From assembly GCF_030506305.1 (NCBI RefSeq), contig NZ_CP119421.1, positions 3,612,501-3,676,500 on the forward strand: a stretch of DNA of 64,000 bases. Reading direction: 5' to 3'. The stretch's first letter is position 1. Each line of letters opens with the position of its first letter. The stretch is from Porifericola rhodea. Its GTDB lineage: Bacteria; Bacteroidota; Bacteroidia; Cytophagales; Cyclobacteriaceae. Below are positions 37,801 through 46,566 of the stretch, piece after piece. Both the position numbers and the translations under genes were made by a program. The notes under the pieces are model-generated. The model ran no database searches, was not told the origin of the DNA, and saw only the letters and a list, made by a program, of their open reading frames with translations.

Positions 37801-38971
37801 TGATCAGGGGTATATTAACGCCACTGCATTATTTTGCAGAGGAAACGCCCGCTTCTTTCTCAAGCAGTTTCAGGAAGCACTTGTAGATCTTGATCGTGCC
37901 ATAGAGATGGGAGCAGACGATGCTCTCACCTTCTACCGCCGAGGCTTCGCTCGCTATGAAAATCGTGAGTTTGAAGAAGCACTTCAGGATTTAAATATGG
38001 CTATCAATAAGCAGCCTGAGTTTGGGGATGCATATGCCGTGCGGGCTAATACTCGTTTTCGTCTAAAAGATTATCAGGCAGCTATCGGAGATTACGATAA
38101 GGCTATCAACCAGGGCGTTCAAGATCCTGTAATATATAACAATCGTGGTAAAGCGAAATTTCTGCTCAAACAGTATGATCAATCCATTCCTGATTTTGAT
38201 CAGGCTATTGCTATGGACTCCGCTTACATTCTGGCTTATGAAAACAGAGGTATTGCTCATTTTCGCTTACAAAACTTTGAGCAGTCTAAAAATGATTTAC
38301 GTCAGGTAGAGCTGGCTGAAAAAGCAACGACATCAATACTCAGCTATATGGCTGATGCCTATTTTGAACTGGAAAAATATGCAATAGCAATTGGTTATTA
38401 TGACCAGACTATTGATGGAGGAATCAAAGAAAAGTCAACTTATTATCGTAGAGGGAAAGCCCATTTTAAAAGAGAAAATTACGCACAGGCAAGTGTGGAT
38501 TTTTCTAATGCCCTTACTATGGACAAAGAGGATACTCAATTGTATATAGACCGTGCTACTGCCTATACCTACATGTATGAGTTCAGAAATGCCCTTTCAG
38601 ATTTTAGTAAAGCACTTAAGCTAGACCCAGAGAACGTAAATGTGTATTATAACAGAGCGTACCTGAAAGAAGAGCTGGAAGATTACAAAGGGGCGATGGA
38701 AGATTATACCGAGGTGTTGCAACGTAGTCCTGAAGATGCCGCCGCATACTATGATCGTGCTAACATAAAAATACTGTTGGAAGATGTGGAGGGGGCTATC
38801 AAAGACTTTAGTAAAGCCATTGAGTTTGATAGCGAGCAGGCACAGTATTACAAAGGTAGGGCCTCCGCTTATTATCAGCTGAACGATGAAAAGGCCTGTC
38901 AGGATTGGAAACAGGCTAAGGCCTTAGGGGATGATCGTGCGGAGTTCTTCTTAAAGAAGTATTGTGAGTAA
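34835..38971 (+). CDS. Giant secreted TPR-repeat protein
   Basis: 1378 residues from the ATG at 34835, which gives a good signal peptide (MIQRFLIVLTFTLAWQ ending at AQA); the frame also opens at 34793 with a non-ATG codon. Essentially the whole mature protein is a run of roughly 36 tetratricopeptide repeats of about 34-36 residues with the recurring pattern A-x2-RG-x-A-x4-x-Y-x2-A-x2-DL-x-KA (for example YKAAVQDLDKAVAKG). The superhelix would form a very long protein-binding scaffold in the periplasm or outside. No enzymatic or anchor domain is visible, and the C-terminus ends just after the last repeat (DDRAEFFLKKYCE). Partner unknown; downstream crtY is probably a separate unit. Confidence 0.9.
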   Translation: MIQRFLIVLTFTLAWQSVISPAQAFVLWQDSVDYLSQGNSLLQSEQFSEAKTAFTQHIVAHTKSPEAYQGRGIANYQLNKLEAALADLNKAVEFRAYNADVFFYRGLCLYDKKEYKEAINDLSKAIQEGVSDARAYYFRANIYFMYEKYQEAIKDYDQAVSSGYKDEIVFNNRGKAKLLLMDYQAAIADFSEAVKLKESYQKAWTNRASAYYHLKQWESVIADLNKAAALGSLEAEQQMHRGAALYARQNYAEAIQALEKAQQGGIEAPELYLKRGYARFALKQYEQSIQDLQKVESASGEQLDGAELFTKLGLSFSALNKAKKTIEALEKAVEQGANDTKVFEALGSAYFAEKQLDKAIATLLNAPSSPEVDGMLGQAYYQKEDAENALKYLNKAISAGLKDTELYLSRADILYAQESYKEALRDYQSVLDQGNNDARTYAGLGKSKYYLKQYQEAVADLSKAMEKGEKSPELYYCRANAKVALTEYSSALPDLKQAVEQGMGDALTYTNLGKAEYALKNYKGTVSALTEAISAGATGAEVYLLRGNAKYNLQEVSALDDLNQAIDLGTQDTLAYINRAAMRMKQKESTGALSDLEQAIRLGAANADIYLKRGQIYITEQQPDKALADFEKASQKKNRFAEAYLGKGMTYYMLKEQNKAVENLRRASDMGASDLRLYQYLGYARFEIAEYEEAEKDLSEAITMGLNEIQAYLYRGEIYYYRSEFKLAQGDLSKAFSLGADTRKAFEFSGYTHAALGNHERAISDLSQAIEKGADAAKVYGDRGNAYFATGDYKAAVQDLDKAVAKGSRDLLSLYNWGNAKFLVDDFQGAVSAYDQALANGGSEDEEKAPIIYNNRGKAKAMQQNYAAAIADYDQAISRKPDYTKAFLNRGQGQFEEKNYEASISDLKKARDLDSQDKEISKLMGIALYETQAYTEAMEELNAAVENNTADARTLFSRGVSQYYLAETQPESEKGTAYEAVIADLNKAIDQGYINATALFCRGNARFFLKQFQEALVDLDRAIEMGADDALTFYRRGFARYENREFEEALQDLNMAINKQPEFGDAYAVRANTRFRLKDYQAAIGDYDKAINQGVQDPVIYNNRGKAKFLLKQYDQSIPDFDQAIAMDSAYILAYENRGIAHFRLQNFEQSKNDLRQVELAEKATTSILSYMADAYFELEKYAIAIGYYDQTIDGGIKEKSTYYRRGKAHFKRENYAQASVDFSNALTMDKEDTQLYIDRATAYTYMYEFRNALSDFSKALKLDPENVNVYYNRAYLKEELEDYKGAMEDYTEVLQRSPEDAAAYYDRANIKILLEDVEGAIKDFSKAIEFDSEQAQYYKGRASAYYQLNDEKACQDWKQAKALGDDRAEFFLKKYCE

Positions 38972-39004
38972 AATATAAGCTTAAGATTATCTGTGGTTTA
39001 AATA

Positions 39005-39082
39005 AGCCGGTAGAAAATTCATTAAGTTTAGGCTAACAAGCTTGGAGCTACACGGTTCCATATGCTGAATTTTCTACCTGCT
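39005..39082 (+). promoter_or_regulatory. Long inverted repeat in the leader of crtY
   Basis: GGTAGAAAATTCA (39009-39021) is exactly complementary to TGAATTTTCTACC (39066-39078), and AGC/GCT extends it past one mismatch. Inside the 44-base loop, TGGAGC pairs with GTTCCA. The structure ends five bases before the crtY ATG and has no T run, so it looks like a leader structure that could hide the start region rather than a terminator. Confidence 0.5.
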
Positions 39083-39086
39083 ACCT

Positions 39087-40244
39087 ATGCCAACTTTTTT
39101 AAAATACGATTACATCATTGCCGGAGGTGGAGCTGCTGGCCTAAGTTTGCTGTATCACCTCTTACAAAGCCCTCTTAAAGACAAAAGCATACTTCTGATA
39201 GATAAAGAAAGTAAAAACCAGAATGACAGAACCTGGTGTTTTTGGGAGAAGTCACCAAATATATTTGAAGACATAGTATACCGGCAATGGAAGCAGGTAG
39301 ACTTTCATAGTAGCAACTTCTCCAAAACCCTGAACCTTTCTCCCTATTCCTATAAAATGATCAGGGGAATTGATTTCTATCAACACGTACAGTCTCTGGC
39401 AAGGGAACATAGCCATGTAGAGTTTCTGCAAGCCGATATTTATGAAATAGAAGATCAATCTGAAGGTGCAGTAGTTAAAACTTCTGTTGGAGAAGTGCAT
39501 ACCAACTGGGTATTTAGTAGTATACGCGATAAAAATGAACAGGAGCAGGCTCAAAATCATCATTATCTACTACAACATTTTAAAGGTTGGGTAATTAAAA
39601 CTTCTTATCCGTTCTTTAATCCTCAAAAAGCTACTCTTATGGATTTTAGAGTTGCTCAGCATGATGACTGCCGCTTTGTGTATGTTCTACCTACTGATGA
39701 GCACACAGCTTTAATAGAGTATACACTTTTCTCTCATGAGTTACTTTCTGAAGAAATGTATGAGCAGGCTTTAATAGATTACCTGAGGCGATTTTGTCAG
39801 CTGGATGATTATACTATTGAGCATGAAGAGTTTGGTGTGATACCAATGACTAACATGCCGTATCCCTCTTCTGCTGGAAAATTTACCATCAATATAGGTA
39901 CTGCGGGAGGAGTGACCAAACCTTCTACCGGCTACACTTTTACCCGAATTCAACAAGATAGCGAAGGGATAGTTAAACGCCTTCGGGCAGGCAGAAGCCC
40001 TCACCGGCCCCATGATGCCTGGCAGCAGCGTTTTATGGTGTACGACAGTGTTTTACTTGATGTAATGGCCAGAAACAGGCATCCTGCCAGCGATGTGTTT
40101 ACTCAGCTGTTCAGGAATAACCCTCCTCAGAGAGTATTTAAATTTCTGGATGAGAAAACAAATTTCTGGGAAGAGATTAAGCTGGCCAACTCAGTTCCCA
40201 AAATTCCTTTCATAAAGGGACTTTCTAGCGCGCTTTTCAAATAA
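39087..40244 (+). CDS. crtY: Lycopene beta-cyclase (CrtY type)
   Basis: Closes the ends of lycopene to beta-ionone rings, giving beta-carotene; membrane-associated FAD protein. 385 residues, the CrtY length. N-terminal dinucleotide motif YIIAGGGAAGLSLLYHL, LIDKESKNQNDRTWCFWE (the hallmark RTWCFW), and downstream GTAGGVTKPSTGYTF, the conserved FAD-side loop. No other carotenoid genes (crtE, crtB, crtI) lie in this window, so the rest of the pathway must be elsewhere. Indicates a pigmented (yellow to orange-red) organism. Confidence 0.9.
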   Translation: MPTFLKYDYIIAGGGAAGLSLLYHLLQSPLKDKSILLIDKESKNQNDRTWCFWEKSPNIFEDIVYRQWKQVDFHSSNFSKTLNLSPYSYKMIRGIDFYQHVQSLAREHSHVEFLQADIYEIEDQSEGAVVKTSVGEVHTNWVFSSIRDKNEQEQAQNHHYLLQHFKGWVIKTSYPFFNPQKATLMDFRVAQHDDCRFVYVLPTDEHTALIEYTLFSHELLSEEMYEQALIDYLRRFCQLDDYTIEHEEFGVIPMTNMPYPSSAGKFTINIGTAGGVTKPSTGYTFTRIQQDSEGIVKRLRAGRSPHRPHDAWQQRFMVYDSVLLDVMARNRHPASDVFTQLFRNNPPQRVFKFLDEKTNFWEEIKLANSVPKIPFIKGLSSALFK

Positions 40245-40313
40245 TATTTGCATTTTAGGCGCTGCTTGTGCTTTACAAGTAGTATACAGCATTCATTTAA
40301 TTCAAGTATTAGT

Positions 40314-42227
40314 ATGTGTGGAATCACGGGCATCTATGCCTTTAATGAGGTAGGACGTTTTCATATGATCAACTTGGCTTCGGCTACGGATAAGCTCAGT
40401 AAAAGAGGTCCTGATTTTGGAAGAAGCACAGCTGTTCATAGAGTAGGTTTGGGGCACCGTCGGCTTTCTATCATAGATACAAGCTCTAGTGCCAACCAGC
40501 CCATGAAAGATGCTAGTGAGCGATATACTATTGTCTTTAATGGCGAAATCTACAACTACCGTGAGCTTAGACAAAGCTTACAGCAAAAAGGAGTAAATTT
40601 TAATACAGCCAGTGATACAGAGGTATTATTGCAGCTTTATATCCATGAGGGAAAGAGCTGTCTGGAAAAGCTAAATGGTTTTTTTGCTTTCGCTATTTAC
40701 GATGAAGAACGTGATCATCTCTTTGTAGCACGCGATCGTCTGGGAATCAAACCGCTTGTCTATTATGTCGATGAAGATAAAGTGCTGTTTGCCTCAGAGA
40801 TGAAGTCTTTGCTAGCCTATGGCATAGAAAAAGAGATAGATACAAACTCACTGTACCAATACCTGCAGTTTAATTATACACCAGCGCCAAATACAATGCT
40901 GAAGGGCGTAAAAAAACTGTTGCCCGGCCAATATCTGGAGGTATCTAAAGCTACCGAACCAAGAGTCTCTACAAGCCAATACTACCAAATTCCTTTTAAT
41001 GAGAAGAGGCTAAATCCTGAAAAGCTAAGTTACGAACAACAGCAAGATCACCTTAAAAAAGATCTTGAAAACTCAGTGCAGAAAAGGTTGGTTGCAGACG
41101 TGCCACTGGGCGCTTTCTTAAGTGGAGGGATTGATTCTTCGGTGATAACTGCTCTGGCTAGCCGTCATGTAGAAAAGCTCAATACCTTCTCTATAGGTTA
41201 TCGGGATGAGCCTTATTTTGACGAAACTCGTTATGCGAAGCTGGTAGCAGATAAGTACCAAACCAACCATACTGTCTTTTCTTTAAGTAATTACGACCTC
41301 TATAGTCACCTCTTTGAAATTCTGGATCATATTGATGAGCCTTTCGCTGATTCTTCAGCAATACCAGTGTACATCCTCAGTAAAGAAACTAAAAAGAAAG
41401 TGACCGTGGCTCTTAGCGGAGACGGAGCAGACGAAGTGTTTTCTGGCTACAACAAGCATAGCGCTGCCTATAGAGCGATGCATCCTGGTTTGGCTGAGCA
41501 GGTAGTAAGCAGCCTCTCAGGCTTATGGCAAAAGCTGCCTAAATCCAGAAATAATACTTTGGGTAACAAAGTAAGACAGATGGAGCGCTTTGCTCAGGGT
41601 ATGTGGCTAAGCCCCAGAGAGCGATATCTGCAATGGGCTACATTTATGAACAGTGAAAAAGCGACGGCCCTGCTCAATACTGAAATACTTGAGAAATTAG
41701 ATTTTGAAGAAAGTGACCATCGTTCAGGTGAACTGCTAAAACATATAGATGATCAGGCAGAAAGTATTAATCAATGGTTGTATACCGATGTGCAACTGGT
41801 ACTGCCAAACGATATGCTCACTAAAGTAGACCTGATGTCTATGGCACATGGTCTGGAAGTAAGAGTGCCCTTTCTGGATCACCAGCTGGTAGAATTTGCT
41901 TTTTCTTTGCCAGAAGATTCAAAAATTAATTCCCGAATGAAAAAGCGTATAGTACAGGATACTTTTCGGGATATATTGCCGGCGGAGCTTTATCGCAGAC
42001 CTAAACATGGTTTTGAGGTGCCTTTACTTGGATGGTTCCGTACTGAGCTTAGGTCAACAATTGAAGAGCTGTTAGCAGACGAGTTTATAAGCGAACAAAA
42101 AGTATTTGATCTGGAAGGAATTAGTGCTCTTAAATGCAGACTATTTTCTAAAGATCCGGGAGATGTGCATGCTTCCATCTGGGCATTGATAGTGTTTCAG
42201 CAATGGTGGAAACAGTATATGAAATAG
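40314..42227 (+). CDS. asnB: Asparagine synthase (glutamine-hydrolysing)
   Basis: Makes asparagine from aspartate using glutamine and ATP. The ATG at 40314 (637 residues) is required because Cys2 must become the N-terminal nucleophile (MCGITGIY); the longer open frame from 40248 is not used. Class II amidotransferase domain (1 to about 220) with GHRRLSIID and VFNGEIYNYRELR, then the synthetase domain with the PP-loop LSGGIDSSVI and SGDGADEVFSGYNKH. Could alternatively act on an acceptor other than free aspartate, as some AsnB paralogues do. Starts 69 bases after crtY. Confidence 0.9.
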   Translation: MCGITGIYAFNEVGRFHMINLASATDKLSKRGPDFGRSTAVHRVGLGHRRLSIIDTSSSANQPMKDASERYTIVFNGEIYNYRELRQSLQQKGVNFNTASDTEVLLQLYIHEGKSCLEKLNGFFAFAIYDEERDHLFVARDRLGIKPLVYYVDEDKVLFASEMKSLLAYGIEKEIDTNSLYQYLQFNYTPAPNTMLKGVKKLLPGQYLEVSKATEPRVSTSQYYQIPFNEKRLNPEKLSYEQQQDHLKKDLENSVQKRLVADVPLGAFLSGGIDSSVITALASRHVEKLNTFSIGYRDEPYFDETRYAKLVADKYQTNHTVFSLSNYDLYSHLFEILDHIDEPFADSSAIPVYILSKETKKKVTVALSGDGADEVFSGYNKHSAAYRAMHPGLAEQVVSSLSGLWQKLPKSRNNTLGNKVRQMERFAQGMWLSPRERYLQWATFMNSEKATALLNTEILEKLDFEESDHRSGELLKHIDDQAESINQWLYTDVQLVLPNDMLTKVDLMSMAHGLEVRVPFLDHQLVEFAFSLPEDSKINSRMKKRIVQDTFRDILPAELYRRPKHGFEVPLLGWFRTELRSTIEELLADEFISEQKVFDLEGISALKCRLFSKDPGDVHASIWALIVFQQWWKQYMK

Positions 42228-42229
42228 AA

Positions 42230-42256
42230 AAGCACGCCAGGGGGACTGGCGCGCTT
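42230..42256 (+). terminator. Hairpin after asnB
   Basis: AAGC-A-CGCCAG / CTGGCG-C-GCTT with one mismatch and a 5-base loop, directly after the asnB stop. The T run is missing (TTAAAA), so the terminator is imperfect. Confidence 0.5.
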
Positions 42257-42557
42257 AAAACTACTAAACAACTAAACCTAACTTACTCCAACATGCGAAT
42301 TCTCTCGCCTCATTCGTTCTCTCTTTACTACTTAACTTCTAATTGTTTATACGTAGGTTGGGAGTTTTAGTTGAGAATTTCCGCTTATAAAATGATAAAA
42401 CTTTTACCTATATACCATGCAGCTGAAGGCATATGAACAAGGCCTCTCTCTAAGCTGTTAAAGTATTTTATAGCAAATTCTATTAACTCCTGAGCTGCAA
42501 TTATTACGGGAACAAATTATTGCTATTTTTGTAAATCATTTTAGTGGCGAATTGTAC
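42257..42557. other. Intergenic region before lepA
   Basis: About 300 bases without a gene. The only recognisable element is TATTTTTG at 42524-42531, which fits a -7 box for lepA. Confidence 0.5.
42524..42531 (+). promoter_or_regulatory. Predicted -7 element of lepA-folD
   Basis: TATTTTTG matches TAnnTTTG and lies 26 bases before the lepA ATG. No good -33 TTTG is seen at 19-21 bases. Confidence 0.5.
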
Positions 42558-44360
42558 ATGAAGAACATTAGAAATTTCTGCATTATTGCACATATTGACC
42601 ATGGGAAAAGTACCCTGGCCGACCGACTGCTTGAGTATACGGGTTCTATTACAGAACGTGAGATGCAGGCGCAGTTATTAGATAATATGGATCTGGAGCG
42701 CGAGCGAGGTATTACTATCAAGAGCCACGCCATACAGATGAATTATCAGTATAAAAAAGAAGGAGAGAAAGACAGCACATTTGTCTTTAATCTTATAGAC
42801 ACTCCCGGACACGTAGACTTTTCTTATGAGGTTTCTCGTTCAATTGCAGCATGCGAAGGAGCTCTACTCATTGTAGATGCTGCCCAGGGAGTACAGGCTC
42901 AGACCATCTCTAACCTGTACCTGGCATTGGAGCATGATCTGGAAATTATTCCGGTGCTTAACAAAATTGACCTTCCCGGAGCCATGATAGAGGAGGTGAG
43001 CGACCAGATTATAGACCTGATTGGTTGCGACAAAGAAGATATTATCCATGCCAGTGCCAAAGAAGGCATAGGCGTAAAAGAAATACTAGACGCCATTGTT
43101 GAGCGTGTACCCCATCCGGTAGGGGACCCCGATGAGCCTCTTCAGGCTATGATTTTTGACTCTGTATTCAACCCTTTCCGTGGTGTTGAAGTATATTTTA
43201 GAATTTTTAATGGGCAGATCAGTAAAGGAGACAAAGTAAAGTTTGTAAATACCGGTAAGACCTACGAAGCAGACGAGATAGGAGTACTTAAGCTCGTGCA
43301 ACAACCCGAAAAAACCATTGGAGCGGGTAATGTAGGTTATCTAATCTCAGGTATTAAAGTAGCGAAAGAGGTCAAAGTAGGGGATACCATTACACATGTA
43401 GAAAAGCCCTGTAGCAAAGCAGTTAGCGGTTTTGAAAACGTAAAACCTATGGTGTTTGCTGGTATTTATCCGGTGGATACCTCTGAGTTTGAAGAGCTTC
43501 GTGCCTCTATGGAAAAACTTCAGCTTAACGATGCTTCTTTAGTATGGGAACCGGAAACTTCTGCAGCTCTTGGCTTTGGTTTTCGTTGTGGCTTTTTGGG
43601 CATGCTGCATATGGAGATTGTACAGGAGCGTTTGGAACGTGAGTTTGATATGACTGTAATTACTACTGTTCCCTCCGTACGTTTTCATGCGGTTATGAAA
43701 GACGAAGAGGTAAAGCAGGTCAGCGCTCCGTCTGAAATGCCTGACCCTACTGAGCTTTCTCATATAGAAGAGCCTTTTATCCGTGCGCAAATAATTACTA
43801 AATCTGATTATATCGGAAATATAATTGAGCTATGCATGGAGAAAAGAGGGATCATTAAAAATCAGGTGTTCTTAACACAGGATAGAGTTGAGCTGAGCTT
43901 TGAGCTTCCTTTGGCAGAAATTGTATTTGACTTTTTTGATAAGCTCAAAACGCTTTCGCGAGGCTATGCTTCACTTGACTATCAGCCGATCGGGTACCGC
44001 CAGTCTAACATGGTTAAGCTGGATATACTGCTTAATGGCGATAAGGTAGATGCATTATCCGCAATTGTACACCGCGATAAAGCCTACGAATGGGGGAAAA
44101 GATTATGTGAAAAGCTTAAAGAACTTATCCCTCGCCAAATGTTTGAAATTGCTGTACAAGCTGCAATTGGTACCAAAGTTATTGCTCGTGAGTCTGTAAA
44201 GGCCATGCGTAAAAACGTACTTGCCAAATGCTACGGTGGCGACATCAGCCGTAAGCGTAAACTACTAGAAAAGCAGAAAAAAGGTAAAAAGCGTATGCGT
44301 CAGGTCGGTAATGTAGAAATACCGCAGGAAGCTTTTATGGCAGTACTTAAACTTGACTAG
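42558..44360 (+). CDS. lepA: Elongation factor 4 (LepA)
   Basis: Ribosome-associated GTPase that acts on stalled or mistranslocated ribosomes. ATG at 42558 (600 residues); the frame extends two codons to a TTG. G1 motif [15 protein letters not shown]2 [13 protein letters not shown]3 DTPGHVDF, G4 NKIDLPGA, then domains II and III and the LepA-specific C-terminal domain rich in basic residues ([20 protein letters not shown]). Standard length. Probably cotranscribed with folD, 28 bases downstream. Confidence 0.97.
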   Translation: MKNIRNFCIIAHIDHGKSTLADRLLEYTGSITEREMQAQLLDNMDLERERGITIKSHAIQMNYQYKKEGEKDSTFVFNLIDTPGHVDFSYEVSRSIAACEGALLIVDAAQGVQAQTISNLYLALEHDLEIIPVLNKIDLPGAMIEEVSDQIIDLIGCDKEDIIHASAKEGIGVKEILDAIVERVPHPVGDPDEPLQAMIFDSVFNPFRGVEVYFRIFNGQISKGDKVKFVNTGKTYEADEIGVLKLVQQPEKTIGAGNVGYLISGIKVAKEVKVGDTITHVEKPCSKAVSGFENVKPMVFAGIYPVDTSEFEELRASMEKLQLNDASLVWEPETSAALGFGFRCGFLGMLHMEIVQERLEREFDMTVITTVPSVRFHAVMKDEEVKQVSAPSEMPDPTELSHIEEPFIRAQIITKSDYIGNIIELCMEKRGIIKNQVFLTQDRVELSFELPLAEIVFDFFDKLKTLSRGYASLDYQPIGYRQSNMVKLDILLNGDKVDALSAIVHRDKAYEWGKRLCEKLKELIPRQMFEIAVQAAIGTKVIARESVKAMRKNVLAKCYGGDISRKRKLLEKQKKGKKRMRQVGNVEIPQEAFMAVLKLD

Positions 44361-44388
44361 ATACACATTTAGAAACTAACCATATAAA

Positions 44389-45267
44389 ATGACTTTAATT
44401 GACGGTAAGCAAACCGCCCAACAAATCAGGCAGGAGCTATCTGCAGAAGTTGAAAAAATAAAACAGGAGGGGGGTAAAGTACCCCATCTGGCAGCTATAC
44501 TTGTTGGAGAAGATCCGGCAAGCGATACCTACGTTCGTATGAAAGTAAAAGATTGTGAGCAGATAGGTTTTCAGTCTACTCTTATCAGGTATGATGCAGA
44601 CGTAAGTGAAGAGGAGCTTTTAGCCAAAGTAGAAGAAATCAATCAGGATGATGATATAGATGGGCTAATTGTACAATTGCCTCTTCCAGACCACATAGCA
44701 GCAGAGAAAGTTACTTTCGCTATCCGCCCGGAGAAAGATGTGGATGGTTTTCATCCGATTAATATTGGGAGAATGACCAAAGGCTTGCCGGCATACGTTT
44801 GTGCTACCCCACATGGCGTACTGGAGTTAATCAAGCGGTATAAAATTCCGACAGAAGGTAAGCATTGTGTAGTTGTAGGTAGAAGCGATATTGTTGGTAC
44901 GCCGGTAAGCGTACTGATGTCTCGTAAGGCTTACCCTGGTAATGCTACTGTTAGCATTTGCCATAGCCGTACCCCCAACATCCCAGAAATTACGCGCCAG
45001 GCCGATATTTTGATTACTGCTCTTGGTAAACCAGAGTTTATTACCGCGGATATGGTAAAAGATGGTGCAGTTGTAATTGATGTGGGAACTACCAGGGTAG
45101 CAGATGCGTCTAAGAAGTCAGGCTTTGGCCTTAAAGGTGATGTCAAGTTTGATGAAGTAGCCGAGAAGTGTAGCTATATTACTCCGGTGCCTGGTGGAGT
45201 AGGGCCCATGACCAGAGCTTCCCTTTTATATAACACTATGCTGGCAGCTAAAAAGACAGTGTACTGA
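44389..45267 (+). CDS. folD: Methylenetetrahydrofolate dehydrogenase/cyclohydrolase
   Basis: Bifunctional enzyme converting methylene-THF to formyl-THF via methenyl-THF with NADP. 292 residues. Family signatures [47 protein letters not shown] and [17 protein letters not shown] are all intact. The active-site Lys is in VRMKVKDC. Ends with a terminator 26 bases later. Confidence 0.97.
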   Translation: MTLIDGKQTAQQIRQELSAEVEKIKQEGGKVPHLAAILVGEDPASDTYVRMKVKDCEQIGFQSTLIRYDADVSEEELLAKVEEINQDDDIDGLIVQLPLPDHIAAEKVTFAIRPEKDVDGFHPINIGRMTKGLPAYVCATPHGVLELIKRYKIPTEGKHCVVVGRSDIVGTPVSVLMSRKAYPGNATVSICHSRTPNIPEITRQADILITALGKPEFITADMVKDGAVVIDVGTTRVADASKKSGFGLKGDVKFDEVAEKCSYITPVPGGVGPMTRASLLYNTMLAAKKTVY

Positions 45268-45293
45268 GCTAAGCAATTGTAATACAAAGCATA

Positions 45294-45336
45294 AAGGCGA
45301 GCTCATACACTTATGACTGCTCGCCTTGTTTTATTT
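45294..45336 (+). terminator. Terminator of lepA-folD
   Basis: AAGGCGAGC (45294-45302) / GCTCGCCTT (45319-45327), loop 16, then GTTTTATTT. Confidence 0.82.
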
Positions 45337-45414
45337 AAGACAGTTCTGAAACTTTCAGCAGTAAAAGACAAATGCCGGGTGCCAGGCTCAAATAGATTTT
45401 AAAGTAGAAGTGCA

Positions 45415-46044
45415 ATGATTGAAGAAAAGACTAAGTCTGTAAATACATCCGTATTACCCGTAATGGAGGCATTTTATACCGTACAGGGAGAGGGCTTTCA
45501 TCAGGGCAAGGCTGCCTATTTTATTCGTTTGGGAGGCTGCGATGTAGGTTGTGTCTGGTGTGATGTCAAGGAGTCTTGGGATGCTAGCATGCACCCTCAA
45601 CTCAGTGTAGAGAAGATAGTAGAAGAAGCATCTAAACATCCTGGACGTTTGGCAGTCATCACTGGAGGTGAGCCTCTTATGCACGATTTGGGACCTTTGT
45701 GTGAAGCGCTGCATAGGGCGGGCTTTTCTATCAATATTGAGACTTCCGGAGCGCATCCACTTAGCGGAGACCTGGATTGGATTTGCCTTTCGCCCAAAAA
45801 ATTTAAAGCCCCCTTACCCGAAACCTATGACAAAGCCGATGAGCTGAAAATCATAGTATATAACAAAAGTGACTTTAAGTGGGCCGAAGAGTTTGCCGCG
45901 CGTGTACGCCCTGATTGCCAATTGTACCTGCAACCAGAATGGAGCAAAGCGGACAAGGTTTTGCCACAGATTATTGACTATGTTAAAGAGAATCCTCGCT
46001 GGAGAATTTCTTTGCAGGTACATAAGTATATGAACATTCCATAA
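45415..46044 (+). CDS. queE: 7-carboxy-7-deazaguanine synthase (radical SAM)
   Basis: Makes the deazaguanine core of queuosine from carboxy-tetrahydropterin, using a 4Fe-4S cluster and SAM. 209 residues. Cluster Cys42-x3-Cys46-x2-Cys49 (GGCDVGCVWCD) and the SAM-binding TGGEPLM are present; the CxxxCxxC spacing is the radical SAM standard. The other queuosine genes are not in this window. The gene stands alone between the lepA-folD terminator and the rpmE2 promoter. Confidence 0.93.
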   Translation: MIEEKTKSVNTSVLPVMEAFYTVQGEGFHQGKAAYFIRLGGCDVGCVWCDVKESWDASMHPQLSVEKIVEEASKHPGRLAVITGGEPLMHDLGPLCEALHRAGFSINIETSGAHPLSGDLDWICLSPKKFKAPLPETYDKADELKIIVYNKSDFKWAEEFAARVRPDCQLYLQPEWSKADKVLPQIIDYVKENPRWRISLQVHKYMNIP

Positions 46045-46088
46045 GCAAAATAAAATCTAAGGAAAAAGAAAAAAGCTAGGAGGTGTTC

Positions 46089-46120
46089 TTGAACATTGCA
46101 AAATAAAAACCTTATATTTG
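46089..46120 (+). promoter_or_regulatory. Promoter of rpmE2
   Basis: TTG (46089-46091), a 21-base spacer, TATATTTG (46113-46120). Full match of the -7 box. Transcription would begin near 46127, giving a leader of about 60 nt before the ATG at 46188. Confidence 0.75.
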
Positions 46121-46187
46121 CAACTCTTTTGAAGAAACGAACTTAACTAACGGCAAAATCCGTTAAAAAATAGAAAAAGCGAAGGCT

Positions 46188-46439
46188 ATGAAAAAAGATA
46201 TTCATCCAGATTACAGAAAGGTCGTATTTCACGATACTTCTAGCGATTTTAAATTTCTTACTCAGTCTACCATGAACTCTGAGGAAACTATTACGTGGGA
46301 AGATGGTAATGAGTACCCTGTAGTAAAAGTAGAAGTAAGCTCTGCTTCTCACCCTTTCTACACTGGTAAGAAGCTATATGTGGATACTGCAGGTCGTGTT
46401 GAGAAATTCAACAAGCGTTACAAGCGCGACAAAAAATAA
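46188..46439 (+). CDS. rpmE2: Ribosomal protein L31, type B
   Basis: 50S protein. 83 residues; [23 protein letters not shown] and [28 protein letters not shown] identify type B. The Cys motif of zinc-binding L31 is absent, so it needs no zinc. Own promoter and terminator. Confidence 0.96.
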   Translation: MKKDIHPDYRKVVFHDTSSDFKFLTQSTMNSEETITWEDGNEYPVVKVEVSSASHPFYTGKKLYVDTAGRVEKFNKRYKRDKK

Positions 46440-46463
46440 TAGCAGATTCGCTATACCACTTTC

Positions 46464-46493
46464 AAGTCTTCAGTTTTACTGAAGACTTTTTTT
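46464..46493 (+). terminator. Terminator of rpmE2
   Basis: AAGTCTTCAGT (46464-46474) / ACTGAAGACTT (46478-46488) with a 3-base loop and a run of T to 46493. Confidence 0.92.
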
Positions 46494-46566
46494 GTTTTTG
46501 CCCAAAGAGCTTAGCGAATTGAGAAGCATTTCTTAATTTCGGACTCTTTAAGTCAATCCTATTAGT

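Noticed and set aside
34900-38960. Possible DNA satellite or CRISPR-like array
   Set aside because: The periodicity (about 100-108 bases) reflects TPR units in one long reading frame; repeats are diverged and there are no spacers.
40248-40313. Upstream extension of asnB
   Set aside because: Glutamine-hydrolysing AsnB needs Cys at position 2; only the ATG at 40314 gives this.
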